A stretch of 64,000 bases of DNA from Oxyruncus cristatus (Eukaryota > Chordata > Aves > Passeriformes > Cotingidae), in contig VXAY01004756.1 of NCBI GenBank assembly GCA_013399855.1, forward strand, positions 853,283-917,282, read 5' to 3'. How positions within the stretch are numbered: the first letter of the stretch is position 1; every line of letters begins with the position of its first letter. The translations under genes were made by a program, and so were the position numbers. Shown here piece after piece: positions 12,501 through 27,500 of the stretch. The notes below the pieces were generated by a model, which saw only the letters and a list, made by a program, of their open reading frames with translations, was not told where the DNA came from and ran no database searches.

Positions 12501-15500
12501 AGTAGCTTCTTATGGTGAGGCAACAGAAAACAGAATTGATTCTGAAACTCTCTAACAATTCATTTTTAAGTCCTTACTACATTAAACCCCCCCATATGCC
12601 TCTGTAATAAATGCTTTGGGAGGAGTGTAATAAATTACCCTCTGTGGCATGTGAAATTCCCGAGTGAAACTTGGTTCTGCTCTTCTGAAGCCCCTTACTG
12701 GGCAACATCAGACCAAAGCGTGAACAGGAGCTTCTTGGGCATCAGAGAAACACCGGGAACATCAGACGCTGAAGGGTGTGTAGGTGTATTAGCAGTCCTA
12801 CCATCCATCTGTCAGAAATCTTCGATGTTCCTGCACATCACCCACTGGCAGAGTTGTCTGCCAAGCAAAAATATTATGAAATGTTCATTATATCCTCAAA
12901 TCTCCCCCCCCCTCCTTCCCTAGGAGGAAATGGAAAAACCTGTCTCTCCACAGACACACACACAGACTCACATTCGTTACCAAGAAACGGTGAAAGACTT
13001 TCAAATTCACCCAGAAAGAAAAATCTACCAGGAGACCAGGGCTGTGAATTTAGATTTATTCTAGCAAACTTTACTTACCAGAGGATATACTGACTTTTAG
13101 TTCACATATATCCCATTTTTAAGGTACGTTAAAGACCGAGTTTACAATTAACTGAACAGACAGCGTACAAAAGGCTTTTAGAACTACACCATATGGTCGA
13201 GGGAAAGGAACAATCTGGACTATCCACATTTCAATCTGCAGGCTTGTCCACCTCTATAACACATTGTATTGCTGTAATAAAATATTAAGATAGAATTTTA
13301 AAAGTGAAAATATCTATCTTTTGCACTACCAGGGAACAAGGCATCCCACAGTCTAGTGCATTTAATAAATATTTTAACTTTTATGATTTTGGCGTGCTGA
13401 ATCAGACATAGTCAATAAAATTCCCAATTCATTTAAAACTGTAGTTCCAGAAGGATATGGGTGGGTATTCATCTTATGCTTCAGGGAAATAAAAAATACC
13501 AGTTTACACGGGGTATACTGGCAGCAGTTAACGTAACAGATGACACATTCTTGGAAATTAAATAAAAGCAGAAAGAAAATATCCATTGTTGCTCAGTGAA
13601 GGACTAATCACATGGTCACAGCTGGAACCAGTGTAAATCATTCATTAATAAAATTCTGTTGTAGTAGTCACTTTTTTTCTGCTTTTCAAATGCCAATAGG
13701 AAAGAAAAGACCTTTTTCAATTCTCCGCAGAGAGGAGACACTTGCAAGTATTTCATAGTAACTATTAAACTTACTAAATCTTCGAAAAAAAAAAAAATCC
13801 CTGCAAGGAAGGCATTGTTAGTACTAAGAAAAAATATAAATACTTCTGTATTTTATATTTAATCCCAGAACACGGTCCAAGAAGATACCTGCTACACTCT
13901 GGCCTGACTTCTGATTGCACAGAATCCAAATCCTAAGAAAAATCATCTGAAGCCTTTGTAGGGCACATTTTATAATGTAAAGAATATAAATACAGTCTTG
14001 TGAGTCATACCCCTCAATGTAAACTAGTAAGTTGCACTAGATTAAATGCAGACACTCCAGAGGGATCATGTAATACTCAAGTATTCCATGATTATACACT
14101 CTGTTGGATATAGGTATCACAGGCTCATGACCAATTATCCCATGATCCCAGGCTCTTTCAGACTATAGACTTCTCCATTCTTGAGCTGTGACCCTTACTA
14201 TCTTTAAAAAAAAAAAAAATCAACTATTTCAATTTTTTTGTTTAATTGCCTCCAATAGCAGGAAAACACCTCACATAATTCTATATGACTTTGCAGGTAG
14301 TGAGTTTTTAAATCACAAAAATCAGATTATCCTCTACAATTATTCTGAAAGCAACCTCCTGGAATCTAAATTCTGGTATGTTCATTGTCCTACTACTCAC
14401 AACACTACAGGATGTTTTTCTGGGGCTTTTGGAGAAAAGCCTGTTTTTCTGATCCTTTTGGAGAAACTACCAAGAGCAGTAAATATAAGGTATGTCATTT
14501 GATGGTATAAACTGCCACAATATAAACTAAATGGGATAGGTTTTCCTCCACACCAAAAGAAAAAATCAAAACCACCCCCCCTCCTCATCACCGGGTACAA
14601 ACACCGCAGAGCGTTTAAAATCGTCAAGAATTCCTTTAATTGAAAGGTTTCTTTTGAATTTAAAAGCTAAAAATATATTATCTCCCTCATTCTGTGCCTA
14701 CTAAGCAGTCTGAGCAAAGACTTAAAGCACCTTGGCTTGAGAGGATATGCGGGTTTTACTGCCGAGCCTGCTAAGGACTGCTCAAATCTCTCCCAAGCCA
14801 CGGGGCCTCGGAACACGGCGGCGTAAGCCCCGTGCAGCCGGTGGGAATGCTCCAGCGCAAACTTCAACACATGCTTACATTTTCACATGATCAAAGGCTC
14901 AAGTGCTCTGTTCTCCAGTTTACTGCAGTTATTCCTACCCCACAGTGACATCCTCGGCAAAGGGAGATACTTCCTATGGACCTGGTTAATGTTAAAAACA
15001 AAACAAAACAAAAAAAATAAGAAGCCCCTCAGTTTTCCAGTAATTAACTTCAAGTGGGATGAAATGACAGTTCAAAGCACCGTTGCTGCTAAGAGCATTA
15101 CTTACACACAGGAGGAAATCACTACCTAAGAAAACCCAAATATATAAAAGAAATGTAACGATTTTATCAAATTCAGAAAGGAAAAAAAGACACGCAAATG
15201 CTGTGCTAACTTCTAATTTAGCAATTATCTGTGTACTCTTTGTCAGAACGGGGAAAATCCGAAGGCAGGGAAGTGAGTTGAGTACGTAAGTGCTACAGAA
15301 AAATCTGTACCTACAGAAAAGCAACTGCAGAAAGCATCAGCTCTCACACATGCACAGGTCATGATGCAGACAGGCAGCTTTTATGTAAGATACCATTTTC
15401 TGCTCTTCCTCTCTTCCAAATAATAAAAATGCTGCTTTTTTTGGTAACAGGAAAACGCAGTAAAGCAGATCCTGACTGGTCAGGAGACACAGTTAAAGTT

Positions 15501-18500
15501 TACTTCACGTTGTTTGGTGATGCGTGTCCATTTCAATAAAATAAAAATAAATAATAAAAGCTGTTGAAAAGTGTATCTGACCAACCTATGGCTTTAAAAG
15601 AACATTTGCAGAAGAATTAGATAGTATAATTCTCCAGCTGATCAAAGGAGGGTGCCATTATGCCCAGGAAAAGCAGCCAGGCACCTCGCTCTTCTCCATC
15701 CCAGATCCTGCCAGACATCCCACTCTTCAGAACTCTGTCCAAAGGGCTCTGAAACACAACGAGAACAGGCCTAGGAGGACTCCTCCATGCACTTCCCACA
15801 ACATATTTGATTTTCTTTTTAATTTCTCTGCTTCCAGATGAAATGTTAAAAAAAAAAAAAGTAGTTTCACAGGAAAAAAGGCACATCAGGTCAAATTCCT
15901 GATGTATCCCTGTCATGCTTCACATGCCCACACACTGTATTCTCCTTCAACTACACCACATACACCTGAGGAGTTTTTTTAATCCAACACTTCATAAAAG
16001 TGCATTAATTCTTCTGACACTGGTATCAAAAGAACCATGACTACAGAGAATCACTGACTCATCAGGTTGGGAAGGAACTCTAAAGTCATCAAGACCAACT
16101 GTTCCCTCAGCACTGCCAAGGCCACCACTAAACCATGTCCTCAAGTGCCACATCTACACATCTGTTAATCCCTCCAGGGATGGGGATTCCACCACTGCCT
16201 GGGCACCCTGTTCAGGTCTGACAGCCTGGTCAGTGAAGAAATTTCCCCCAGTATCCAGTCTAAACCTCTCCTGGTACAATGTGAGGCTGTTTCCTCCTGT
16301 CCTGTCCCTTGTTCCCTGGGAGCAGAGCCCGACCCCCCCCATCTCCTGTTAGGGAGTTGCAGAGCCAGAAGGTCCCCCCTGAGCCTCCTTTTCTCCAGGC
16401 TGAGCCCCCCCAGCTCCCTCAGCTGCTCCTCCTGCTCCAGACCCTTCCCCAGCTCTGTTCCCATCCCCGGACAAGCTCCAGCCCCTCCATGTCCTTGTCA
16501 CGAGGGGCCCAAAACCAAACAAGGGACTTAAGGCGCGGCCTCGCCAGTGCTCAGTACATGATTTTAATTGCTTCCATGCCTAATTGCCACTACCTGGCAG
16601 CTCTCCAGCTGCCAGATGAGGCCACCATTCAGGTTACCTGAGAAGCCATGGCTTGGGTTGGCAGCTGTACCTTCACCAAGCAACACCACCAGCACCACAC
16701 ATGGGTCCCCACTGCACTGTTCCGAGGGACAGTGACAACCAGGAAAGTCAAACAGCATTAAAGAAAAAAAGAAATCAAATTCATAAAAATATAGAGTTAT
16801 TCATCATTTTCTTCACTGGAAACCCTGTACCCAGCTCTAGGTAGACTGGTTCTTTCAAATGAAGTGTGACAGGGTGAAAAAGGCAGTATTTAGTCTAGCT
16901 AGGAAACGTATGACAGATATAAGCTAATGTTAATGTTAGGAAAGCTAAAATTTATCTTTACTAATCCCTCTCACTGGAAACAATAGGACAGAATTAAAAA
17001 TGACAAAGTTAAGACGAGGGAGCACATTTTAGGGAGGTATGAAAAGGAGAGACAAGGAGGCATATGAGGAAGGCTGCTGCTGCCTCACCTGGGGAGCTGC
17101 AATTTATTTCTGTCAGCTCTATGTAAACCAGTGTAACAACTTTTTCATGTAGACAAGCATCAGGATTATTAATTTCAGCAAATATTACTGAGTAGGCACA
17201 CAACACCAAAGTTCAGGAATTTAAACTTCTGGGCTGACTTACACTTTAAATCAGAAGTAGGAGTCATCTGTACTGAAAGGTAATGAACAAGTTAGTTTCT
17301 TTAGCTTAGATCATTAAGGCATAAAAGTCCTCACTACAGTTACATAAATGAATATGGAGTTATTCATAGAAAAGGAATAAATGTTTCCAAAACATGCTGT
17401 TGCTCTGCACCAGAAAAGAAACCATCACAGAAAGAATGACACTGCTGGGTGAGAAAAAGGATAATAAAACTGCACCAAGAGTGAATTTCACACTGAAGGG
17501 TGGAGTTGATTAATATTTTTGACAGTAAGAGAATAAAAAGGGGCTGGGCTTAACCCAATAGCTATTTTACAACCTAAACTTTATTAAACTGGTATTATAA
17601 TTTTGTAATTGTGTATTAAAATGTGGCCCACATTAGGCAGCGAACAGCTCTTAAATAAACGCTTTGCTTTCTTTAGCAAGACAAATCTTCGACACCAACT
17701 GCAAACAGCAAAGCCTTCTTTTTTCTCCTGTTTTACTCAAAATATGCAAACTTAGATGCTTACAACTAGCACATAAACCTGAAATATGGCATTTTAATCC
17801 ATTCATTAAAAGCTAAGCACTCAAATGGGCTGAAGAGCAAAGTTGAAGCAAAAGCAACTACTCCCTCAACCAGGAGCGAGGATTTGCTCCAAGGGTAAAA
17901 CCCTCAGGGCTTGGGGTGTCCCAAATTCAAGCCCTAACTCTTGCATTTTTAAGGTGACACATTGCTGCTCTGTGATGTTCCGTGAGGTTGGTGGGGTTTC
18001 TTTGAAAAACCAAAACCAAGTGACAAGCTCACGTGCCGGGTACAGGGGGGTGCTCTCAAAACGCTCACAGCGTCACTTTTCATCTTCTAAGACATAAATT
18101 CATGTGATCTTTGAACAACTATTTATTTCACACCAAACCAGATATCTCCCTAAAGCCTACCAATACAGCCTCCAGGCATATTTCTTAAATAAAAGTACCG
18201 AATCCTTGTATACTTAAAATTTGCATAGCAAAGGGATGAATCAACTATCACAGAAGTAGTAACACTGTGCAGCAACCACTCACCTCTCGCAGAAGAAAAA
18301 AAATCCTTGTTTGTGGGGTTTGGGTGGGACTCTACAAGTGCTTTTCTTCATGTTTCACAATTGTGAAATATCATTTTCTTGCAGAACTCTGACAAGCACA
18401 ACTGCTGTGCAAGCTATTCAAGGAACCAGTTCTGTTCATGCAATTTATATTTTGCATATGTAAACCACAGCACCTCTTTACTTGTAGATTTTATTTACTT

Positions 18501-21500
18501 CTGCTTAAAAGTAAATGAGACTTTACACCCCCAATTCAATTCAATTAAATTAGCAAGACTAATCTGGAATAACTTTGGAATAACTCAAGTAACTTTCTGT
18601 ACTGCCTTTGCTGCAAGAAGATGTATTTTTGCCTACAAAGATGCTTCAGTTTTAACAAATCTAACTATGGGATTTCCAGCAGCACCTACATTTTCATGAT
18701 ATATGAATAAAAGGAATATAAGGTGTTAGACAGGACTGCATTTGACAGAACTAAATCACTCTGTTGGCCTGATTGAGTTTAAGCATTCAGAAAAGAAGCA
18801 CTTATAATAGAAAAAGGGAATGAAGCCCTACAAAAAAATAAGATGTGAATTATGTACAGCTGTTCATAGAGCACAGGAGTAATTTTATTTTACCTGAAGA
18901 ACCAAAAAGTAGTGTAGCAGAGTCCAGCAGGAAAGACTCTGCTCACACGCTCAGAGATATCTAAGGTTAAATTAACTCTGCTTGCACTAATGGACCACAA
19001 TTAAAGCTTTTCAAAAACTACTAGAGGAGCTCTACTGAGAAACTGTGGTGGAGGCTATTAACACATGATACACTATCTCCTGTGATCTAAAGAAATTCTT
19101 ATCTGCTACACAGAAGAACATAAGTTAAATGCCAGTTGGCTCAAAATTTTCTAAGAAAAGGCTGTTTTCCAGAAAAGCACGTGGCTGAAATGGGGCTGCT
19201 GGCAGAGTCCCTCAAGCACAGAGCTGCACCTATTCCCACAAGAGCTCTCAGGACTGGGCCCACATGGAATATTCTATATATTATATATTTTTATACATAA
19301 TATACATTGCATTATAACATTCTTGTATACTTTATTACATAGTATATGCTTGTAGACACATGTATTATACATCCACACGTATATTCTTATGTAATATATA
19401 AAGTGACAAACATACGTGTTCCAAACATGACCCAGCTTTATGTTTACTCCCCATATCGAGCACTGGAGTGACGTAATCTCCTAAATGGCCCCGTGACAAC
19501 TAATGTAATTACACTGAAATACTATTAGCTATATTTATATTGGGGATAGTCTTACCACAGTTCTTAAAGACCTGCTCTGCAGCTCAGGAATTAACTGTAT
19601 CTCCTCAGCCCAGTGTGATTAGTCATTTTGACATTTTACCTTGTACAGTGACTCAAACTCCTCCCACTCTTATCATTCAGTGGAGATGGCCTGGATTTAA
19701 ATCAGTTTAAATATGGTTCAGATAATATATACTCAATCTCTTTTTTTTTTTCCTAATATCTTACTTTAATTCACCAAAACAAACTAGAACAAGATCATCT
19801 TTAAGGTCCTTTTCAACTCAAACCATTCTGTGATTCTGTGAAATGAAAGTAATTGTGTTGCTATTCATAATTGTGTTACATCCCCCTATCCCCGAGTGGA
19901 GATTTAGGGTTCTTTTGCTAAGAAGTCAAACCTGATAACTCAAAGAGCTTGCACATTAAGACTTCATGTTAACATCTGTTAAAAAAACATCATTTGTAAA
20001 AAAAAAAAAAAAAAAAAAAGGGAAGTTTTGCCCCTTTTACCCCGAATTCAGCTTACAGAAGGTCACACTCCAGCTAACCATATCCCCACTGGTCACAGAA
20101 CATTTGGAACAAAGAGGCTCTGCACAGACCCATTTTTATCTTTTTTTTTTTTTTTTCCCAGTTTTGCCATATTTACAGGCACATGCAATGAAACACAGGC
20201 TCCTGAAAAAACAATACAGTTCAACTGCCAGGAGTCTACACGCATGTGCTGTAAAGTACACATGGTACAAATTACATATCTGATTATATATATATATAAT
20301 ATATTATATATATATATACACTTATATACACATTTATTTATATATTACAAATTACACATACAAAAAAAATACATCCATCCTGTATAAACTTGCAACTATT
20401 ATTTAATTTTTCTTTAAATCACGTAATTCTTACAACTGTGATTTAGGAAACACGGTGCTAGCTGGACCAGAATGCCAAAGACAGTCGATTCTAGTCAAAT
20501 ATTTCCTTTTGACTGAAGTGCAAATCGCCTGAGCTGAATGTGTATGAACTAATTAGCAAAGCAGGTATCCCCAAGCTGTGAGCAACTTCTCGCTCCTCAG
20601 GCTACCTAAAAGCAGATACTTCACCACTTTTAATGACCATCATCCCAAAGGCAACCGAATCATGTTCGGTCAACAAAATATGAAGATGTTTTTTAGAGAT
20701 GTTCTTCCTGTTCCTTATTCATACTGAAGTGGAAGTTAGCACTTAAAATATTTTGAAGAACCCCCCCCTTGCTTTTGTGCTGGAATCACTGGAGGTGTGA
20801 TTATAGAATGTAAATCCCTTCGGATTAAATGCCCTTATCAAAACATCTTGTAGGTACATTAAAAAACTGAAGGGGCATAAAGAGCTCTGGCAGCTTGTAG
20901 CTCAAGTTGGTGATCTTTGCAATTCATAAACATCAACATTCGGGCTGGTTTGCAGGGGAATACAACCAACTAATTATTATCTTTTGCTTAAGGGCACGTG
21001 TGGTGAGCTCTGCAGGTATCGCCTCTGCTTGTAGACTAATGTATTGCCTCTTCAAGCCTATCAATGTAACAACTGCTGCTGTACTCTTCAGCATTTCCAG
21101 TGTTACCCAACTGTTTTATATTCGAAGAGAACACACTGAAACTTCTGAAAGATGCTGCTAAGGAGGAAGCTGCAGTTCCAGTGACTTGCAAAGAGTAATG
21201 TTATATTGTTCAATAAGACACAGAGAATCACAGAATGGTTTGGGTTGGAAAGGACCTTGAAGATCATCTCATTCCAACCCTGCCATGGGGCAGGGACACC
21301 TTCCACTAGACCAGGTTGCTCCAAGCCCTGTCCAACTTGGTCTTGGACACTTCCAGGGATGGGGCAGCCACAGTTTCTCTGGGTGACTGTGCCAGGGCCT
21401 CCCCACCCTCACAACAAAAAATTTCTTCCTAATATCCAATATAAATCTACTCTCTGTCAGTCTGAAGCCATTCCCCCTTATCCTGTTTCTGCAGACCCTT

Positions 21501-24500
21501 GTAGACAGTCCCTCTTCATCTTTCTTGTAGTCTCCGTTCAGGTACTGGAAGGCCACAATTAGGTCACCCCAAAGATTCTCTTTTCCTGGCTGAACAATTC
21601 CAGTTCTCTTCACCTTTCCTCCATCCCTCTAATGGCATTCACTTGCGACTTACCACAGAGACAGCCTAAAAACAACCTAAACTGAGCTGAGAGTCAGCCA
21701 ATCATAACTTCAGGCTCCTTTCACCAATAAACATCCACCACCAAAAGGTTTTTAAGCTTCTTTAAGAATTGCAATTAAAACATGCAAAAAAATACCCTCA
21801 TGGCTACACCCAGCAAAAGAAATAAAGGTTACCATCAGCCTGTTATTCAGAGACTTCAGAGAGGATTATAAAGTAGGTGAAGCATAATTACTCAAACTAG
21901 AAGATTCTTAAGGTTAATCATCCATGATGGAGAAAGAAGTTTAGTGACAACCAAGAGTCACCCAGCCTTGAAGCAAGACAGTAAGGACTGCCCCTTGACA
22001 CAGATGGGGAGAGAACATCATCCACTAGCACAACCAGGGCAGCTCCTGAAGCAGCTCTGAATACTCACCTCCAGATTCTTTCATCCTGATTTTTTACCAG
22101 CTGACATCAAGTTTTGTGGTGCATTTGGCCATAAACTTTGGAGAATCTCAGTCCTGACTTTGGTTCACAAAGTGCTTATGCTTCATCTTTCCACTGAAGT
22201 CAGTCATAGTAAGAATCCTATTTGCAATCCTGATAAAATGAGCACTCCAGGTAATACTTGGGGTTCTTGCCATTTCTCTTCAATGCAGATTTTGGCCCAG
22301 TAAGTCTAACTCAGTATTTTCCACACAGAATTGCAAGCATTACTTTCATTTCTTCATGTAAGGGATTGGTATGATTGGTAAGGAGCAGTTTCAGTATTAC
22401 AAATAATGAGGCAGCACAAATTCTAGAAAATGAAAACTTCCTGAGCAAAACTAACAGCCTCTTCAAACACTATTGGTACCATTTTCTTATTAACTATTTC
22501 CTCACTAAATCATTTTTGTTTTCAATTTAGATTCACAGATATGCCAGGCTCCTAAATAAAACATCAATTCAAAGACTGAAGACATTTTACACGTGGTTTA
22601 CAGCTAATGCAGTTTCAAAGTTGAAAGAAAACATAGCAAAGAAGTTAGTTAAAAAAAGTACTGAGATTCTGTAAATAGATTCAAGTCTTCAAAAGAAAAT
22701 CAGTCACTGCATGCAGCTTTAAAGCAGGTCTTTCATGTTAGGATTAAATTAAATGTTTATTTAGTGAAATGACACTAAATAAAAACAGTACTAAAAGGTG
22801 CAAGTGCAAAAACAATCACGATCACCCAAATACCCTTTTTTTGGTACAAGAAGCTCTACAGGTTCCAACAGCTCTGCCTGCATGAGTGGGTTGATGGCTC
22901 TGCTCATTTAAGTTGCGTTTCCATGACTGGGTTGTATGTACTTACGGGAAGATAAATAGAACCACCACATCTTCGTGATGGGGAAATCTTTGTGCTGGAG
23001 AGCAGAATCAGGCAGATGAGCAGCTCACACGTGAACTACTGGCAGTCACATGTATCAAGCTGGGCACAAGATTAAGCCAAAACACCTTCCCTCAGTATGT
23101 GCTGCAGTAATGCTTTAGAGTTTGTTACCGTTGATGCCAAAATTAATTTTTTCTATTTGTTCTTTGATCACAGAATTCTTTGGGTTGGAAGAGACCTCCA
23201 AGATCACCTCATTGCACCCACCTGCCATGGGCAGGGACAGCTTCCACTAGCCCACGTTGTTCCAAGCCCTATCCAACCTGGCCTTGGACACTTCCAGGGA
23301 TTCAGGGGCAGTCACAGCTTCTCTGGGCAGCCTGTGCCAGGGCCTCACCACCCTCACAGGCAAGAATCTCCTCCATATATATATACAATCTAAACCTACT
23401 CTCTGTCAGTTTGAAGCCAGTCCCCCTTGTTGTGTCACTCCAGGTCCTCATACAAAGCCTCTCTCCAAATCTCTTGGAGCCCTTTTAGATACTGGAAGGC
23501 TGTCCTAATGTATCCTTGAAGTCTAAAACAAAATATTCTCCTAATTCACAGACTGATAACCATTGCTACAGCATTTGGAGACACATAGCTGGTTACAATC
23601 ATTGCAGAAACCCAACTATTAGAATCTTCCCTCATTCCCAAAATGTCTAGGGCTTCAGATTTCTTCCGAGGTATCAAAGACCTAACCACAGAATCATAAA
23701 ATGGTTTGGGTTGGAAGGGACCTTAAACATCATCTCATTCCAAGCCCCTGAACACGGGCAGGGACCCCTTTTTACTAGACCAGGTTGTTCCAAGCCCCAT
23801 CCAACATGGCCTTGGACACTTCCAGGGATGAGGCAGGCACAACACAACCTGTTCCAGTAGGCTTTTGCAAATCCCTCTGAATGGAGACATCCCTTTTGGG
23901 CTAAGCAGAGTTGAACACAAATCAGTAAGAGCAGGATGTATCATTAAAACTCACTGGCAGCTAAAACGCAGGGTCCTTTCAAACCACCACGTGAAAGCCG
24001 TGAGTGCAGGGAGCAGCCGTATCTGAGCAAGCTTTAGCTGGCAGAGATAAAAAGAAGTCAGAAGAAAGGTTTAGCAACCAAGATCAACACTTTCCATGAA
24101 TGCAGACAGTAAGTAATTATGCTGCTGCCACATGCAAATCCCCATCAGTGCATCCTCACGTGTACCAGCCGTACCTGGACCGACTCGCTCTAGGTATATT
24201 TTGCATATCTTTAAAACAACACACCTTCCCTTTCGTGTCTGAAGACCCATCCTTTGATTTGCTGCTACGTGAATATAAAACAGCAGCAATCCTCACAAAG
24301 GAATGATAACAGCTCGCTGCTTTGATACCTACGGCAACATGACTGAAAACAAGCAATTCAAAGAAACAACTAATTCAGTTTAAAGTTATGAAGGTACGAG
24401 GTTTAGGGGTTTTTTTGTGGTCCTTACCTTATCTGCAAGGCTCTTTAATCCAGTTTTGTAAAGAAGTGTAAGTAGCCATTCTGAATTGATTATTACAACT

Positions 24501-27500
24501 TTAGGATGAGTAACACTTGACTGAAAAAGTAAAAGGATGTCAATCTCCATTGTTTTCATTTTCAAAGAAGGCACGGAAAAATATTCTTCCTCCTCTGTGT
24601 TCTATGCAAAGAAGAAAATTAAAGACTGTGGTTTGGGACCCATGGCCTTGGACTCCCCTCTCCTTCCACACTGACTAATACATAGAAAAAATCTGGTAGT
24701 TTAGGTAAAATTCTTCAGCCGTCTGGGCAGTGCAAGCTGGACAGAAACTGCTGTTTTACTGAAATAAAGTCATATTCCTGTACATGGGATGGCTGCAGGT
24801 GCAATTCACTTGTAATCTATGATTTTCCAACGCACAGAAGTTACCAAAATACCATATGGCTCTTTACTGCAGCAATTCAATACAGCCAAGGATGCAGGCA
24901 CATTCACTCAATTTTTTTTCCTTTTTCTTCTCAAAATTTATGTTTAGATCCCAGCAACTCACCTTGTGCCATAAAATATTTACAGTTTCAACTTGTATGG
25001 AGAATCCAGCAGCCTTCAGAGATAGGAGGGCCACTCTTAACTGTCAAAACTGGAAGCTTCACAGTCATAACTTCATTTTCATTACAGCTTCACAAAACAC
25101 ATAGAAATACATAACTCTTTTAGCTGCCAATACTCTTACAGACTAAGAAAATGCCACTCCAATCAGTAAGTTTTTGCTGACCACAGAACACACAATTTGT
25201 TTTTGCCAAATGCTTCTTGAAGTGTACAGTCACTTGGGCATTTTTAAGACTATAAATAAATTGCCAAAAAAATTATTACATGACAAAATGCAACTTGCCT
25301 GCATGAAAAGTTTAAAAAACCCCTTTATCTTCTTTCAGTACAGAAGATAAAAGCATGTTTTAAGTCATTATTTCCTCTTTGGCTTCCCCCTTAGGTGCAG
25401 GGAGGGGTTTTAGTTTCCATTCTGAGCTGAGATGAACCAGTCAGCACAGCAAGCTTGTTCAGTGCCTCAAAACAGTCACAATCTAAAATCCAAGATTTAT
25501 TTCAAAACTCTTATGTCCCAGGTGAGGCAGGATCAAGAGTTCTGCACAGGCTGTATCTCAGTGAGAGTACTTCTTCCTACAGATCTGCACCCCTATCTGT
25601 TACAGGGTCTCTAAGCCAGTAAAAGTTAAATATCCCTTAAGTGAAGAGATGTGTATTTATATATCCCTTAAGTGAAGAGATGTGTGTATATATATATATA
25701 TATATACACATATACATATTTTTATATAAAGTGCATATTTGGAATACTTTGAGCCCATCCTAAGCAATATTTTTGAATTGCTTTTAACTGTGGCCCTACA
25801 ACATGCTCAGAATTGCTCTGCTATAGGAACATATTAATCATGAAAAATTAAAAGAAAGAAACAAAGAGCAATAAAAAAAAATTACAAAACAAGGCAGAAA
25901 ATTGGTATTTTAAGATTTAGTTCTGCAAGAGCTATTCTGGCTACACCAGGGTCCTACCAAGCATGTTGGCTCAGCTGAACTGGCAGCACAATGGCAAGTT
26001 CCAGCCAGCAGCCATCCAGCTGTTGTTTCCCAGCAAACATTTGACTAACTACCCCTGTTTTGTCTCATTAAAAAAAAAAAAAAAAAAGAGAAGATACTGT
26101 TAAAAAATATGCTGAAACAGTGAGCTAATGAGATCACACATGGGAAATCACCTAAAAATAATTATTAGCTTTTTACCAGAATCCTGTGAAATTTCCAGTA
26201 GATAATATTCAAATTTAAGTTGTCAGGAAAAACACCTATGGGCCTGTGTATAAATAGATATGAGTACATACAATGCACCAACTCAAGGTCTACGCTTGCC
26301 TTGTCTTCTGCAGGGGAGGCATGTGAGAAGGGGTTCTAGTTTTAGCCTCTGAAGCACCTCCACAGCAGTAACCACATGACTGTCTGTACTCCTTCCTCGC
26401 TGCTGCTGTTTGAAAACAGGATATTGTTTTGCTTTGCACCAAGACATATTCCTCAGATTATTAAAGTGTTACATTTTCATAAATCAGAAAAAAAAAAAAA
26501 AACAACAAGCTTCTCACAGTAACACCCTAAAGAGCAATGGAAAACTTCAGAATTTTTCAGGGTACTGGAATGGTTTGTGTTGGAAGGGACCCTAAAGATC
26601 ATCTCCTTTCATTCCCCCGCCACAGGCAGGGACATCTTCTACTAGCCCAGGTTGCTCCAAGCCTCGTCCAATCTGGCCTTGGACACTTCCAGGGATCCAG
26701 GGGTAGCCACAGCTTCTCTGGGCAACCTGTGCCAGGGCCTCCCCACCCTCACAGGGGAGAATTCCTTTCTTTCCTGGTTTTAAATTAAGCTTTACAATTT
26801 GTAAGCCTCCAGTGATTTTGAAAAGTTCTTACATGAGCTAGGCTTCCATTAGGCTTTAACTGGTGAAAATTAGCCTTGCTAAAAATGAAATTAATTCAAT
26901 TTAAAACCGAGTTGCATGTCCCTAGTGAAAACATCAACTGACCACACAAGACAAATGTACAAATTCAGAAGGAACTGGCTTCAAACAACAGAAGTCCCTG
27001 CTCATTGCAGGGGCAGTTGGACTAAATGGACTTCAAAGGTCCCTTCCAACCCAAACCATCCTAGGTATTCTGTGAAGAGAAATGGATCGGGTACACTGAA
27101 CAGATGCACCCCACAATCCAGCTGGTCATCAGCACTCTGCCACTTTTCCAGATGAGACGAGGACAAGCTCAGTGCTCAGGTGATGTGGGAAAGGCTTGTG
27201 AAGGAGAGAGGTGGCCGGGAGAAGACCAGAGCAGAGGTTTTCATTCTCCTGGACCTGAGCAGCCAAGAACACAACTGCCACCTCCATAATTCTGCAACCT
27301 GCACACTGTGTTGCATTTTTATGAGCACCCTGGTGCAGCAAATGAGCCAAAGGCTGAGACCAACCCTCTCTTTTCTTTTACCCTTAACAACACTTACGTA
27401 CCAAAGCCTACATGTGGAACTCACTAATGTTTATGGAGCCACTTAACTGCCACTGAAGCGTGAAACGAGTTACAGATGGACAGGCTGTGCTCACCTACCC

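Larger units (their letters stand above)
7791..13078 (-). other. Intron or introns
   Basis: Holds two CR1 copies, the MIR-like fragment and the pyrimidine-rich tract. I found no convincing exon, but given the exon spacing elsewhere some may be missed. Confidence 0.5.
18087..24174 (-). other. Introns with CR1 copies and a few weak exon candidates
   Basis: Four CR1 copies, AT-rich repeats and three weak exon candidates listed separately. Nothing else supported. Confidence 0.5.

Noticed and set aside
18379..18699. 106-codon plus-strand frame
   Set aside because: No acceptor or donor pair and no family resemblance; likely chance.
20283..20345. TA repeat as a possible origin or AT-rich regulatory site
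   Set aside because: Plain microsatellite; nothing else around it supports a function.
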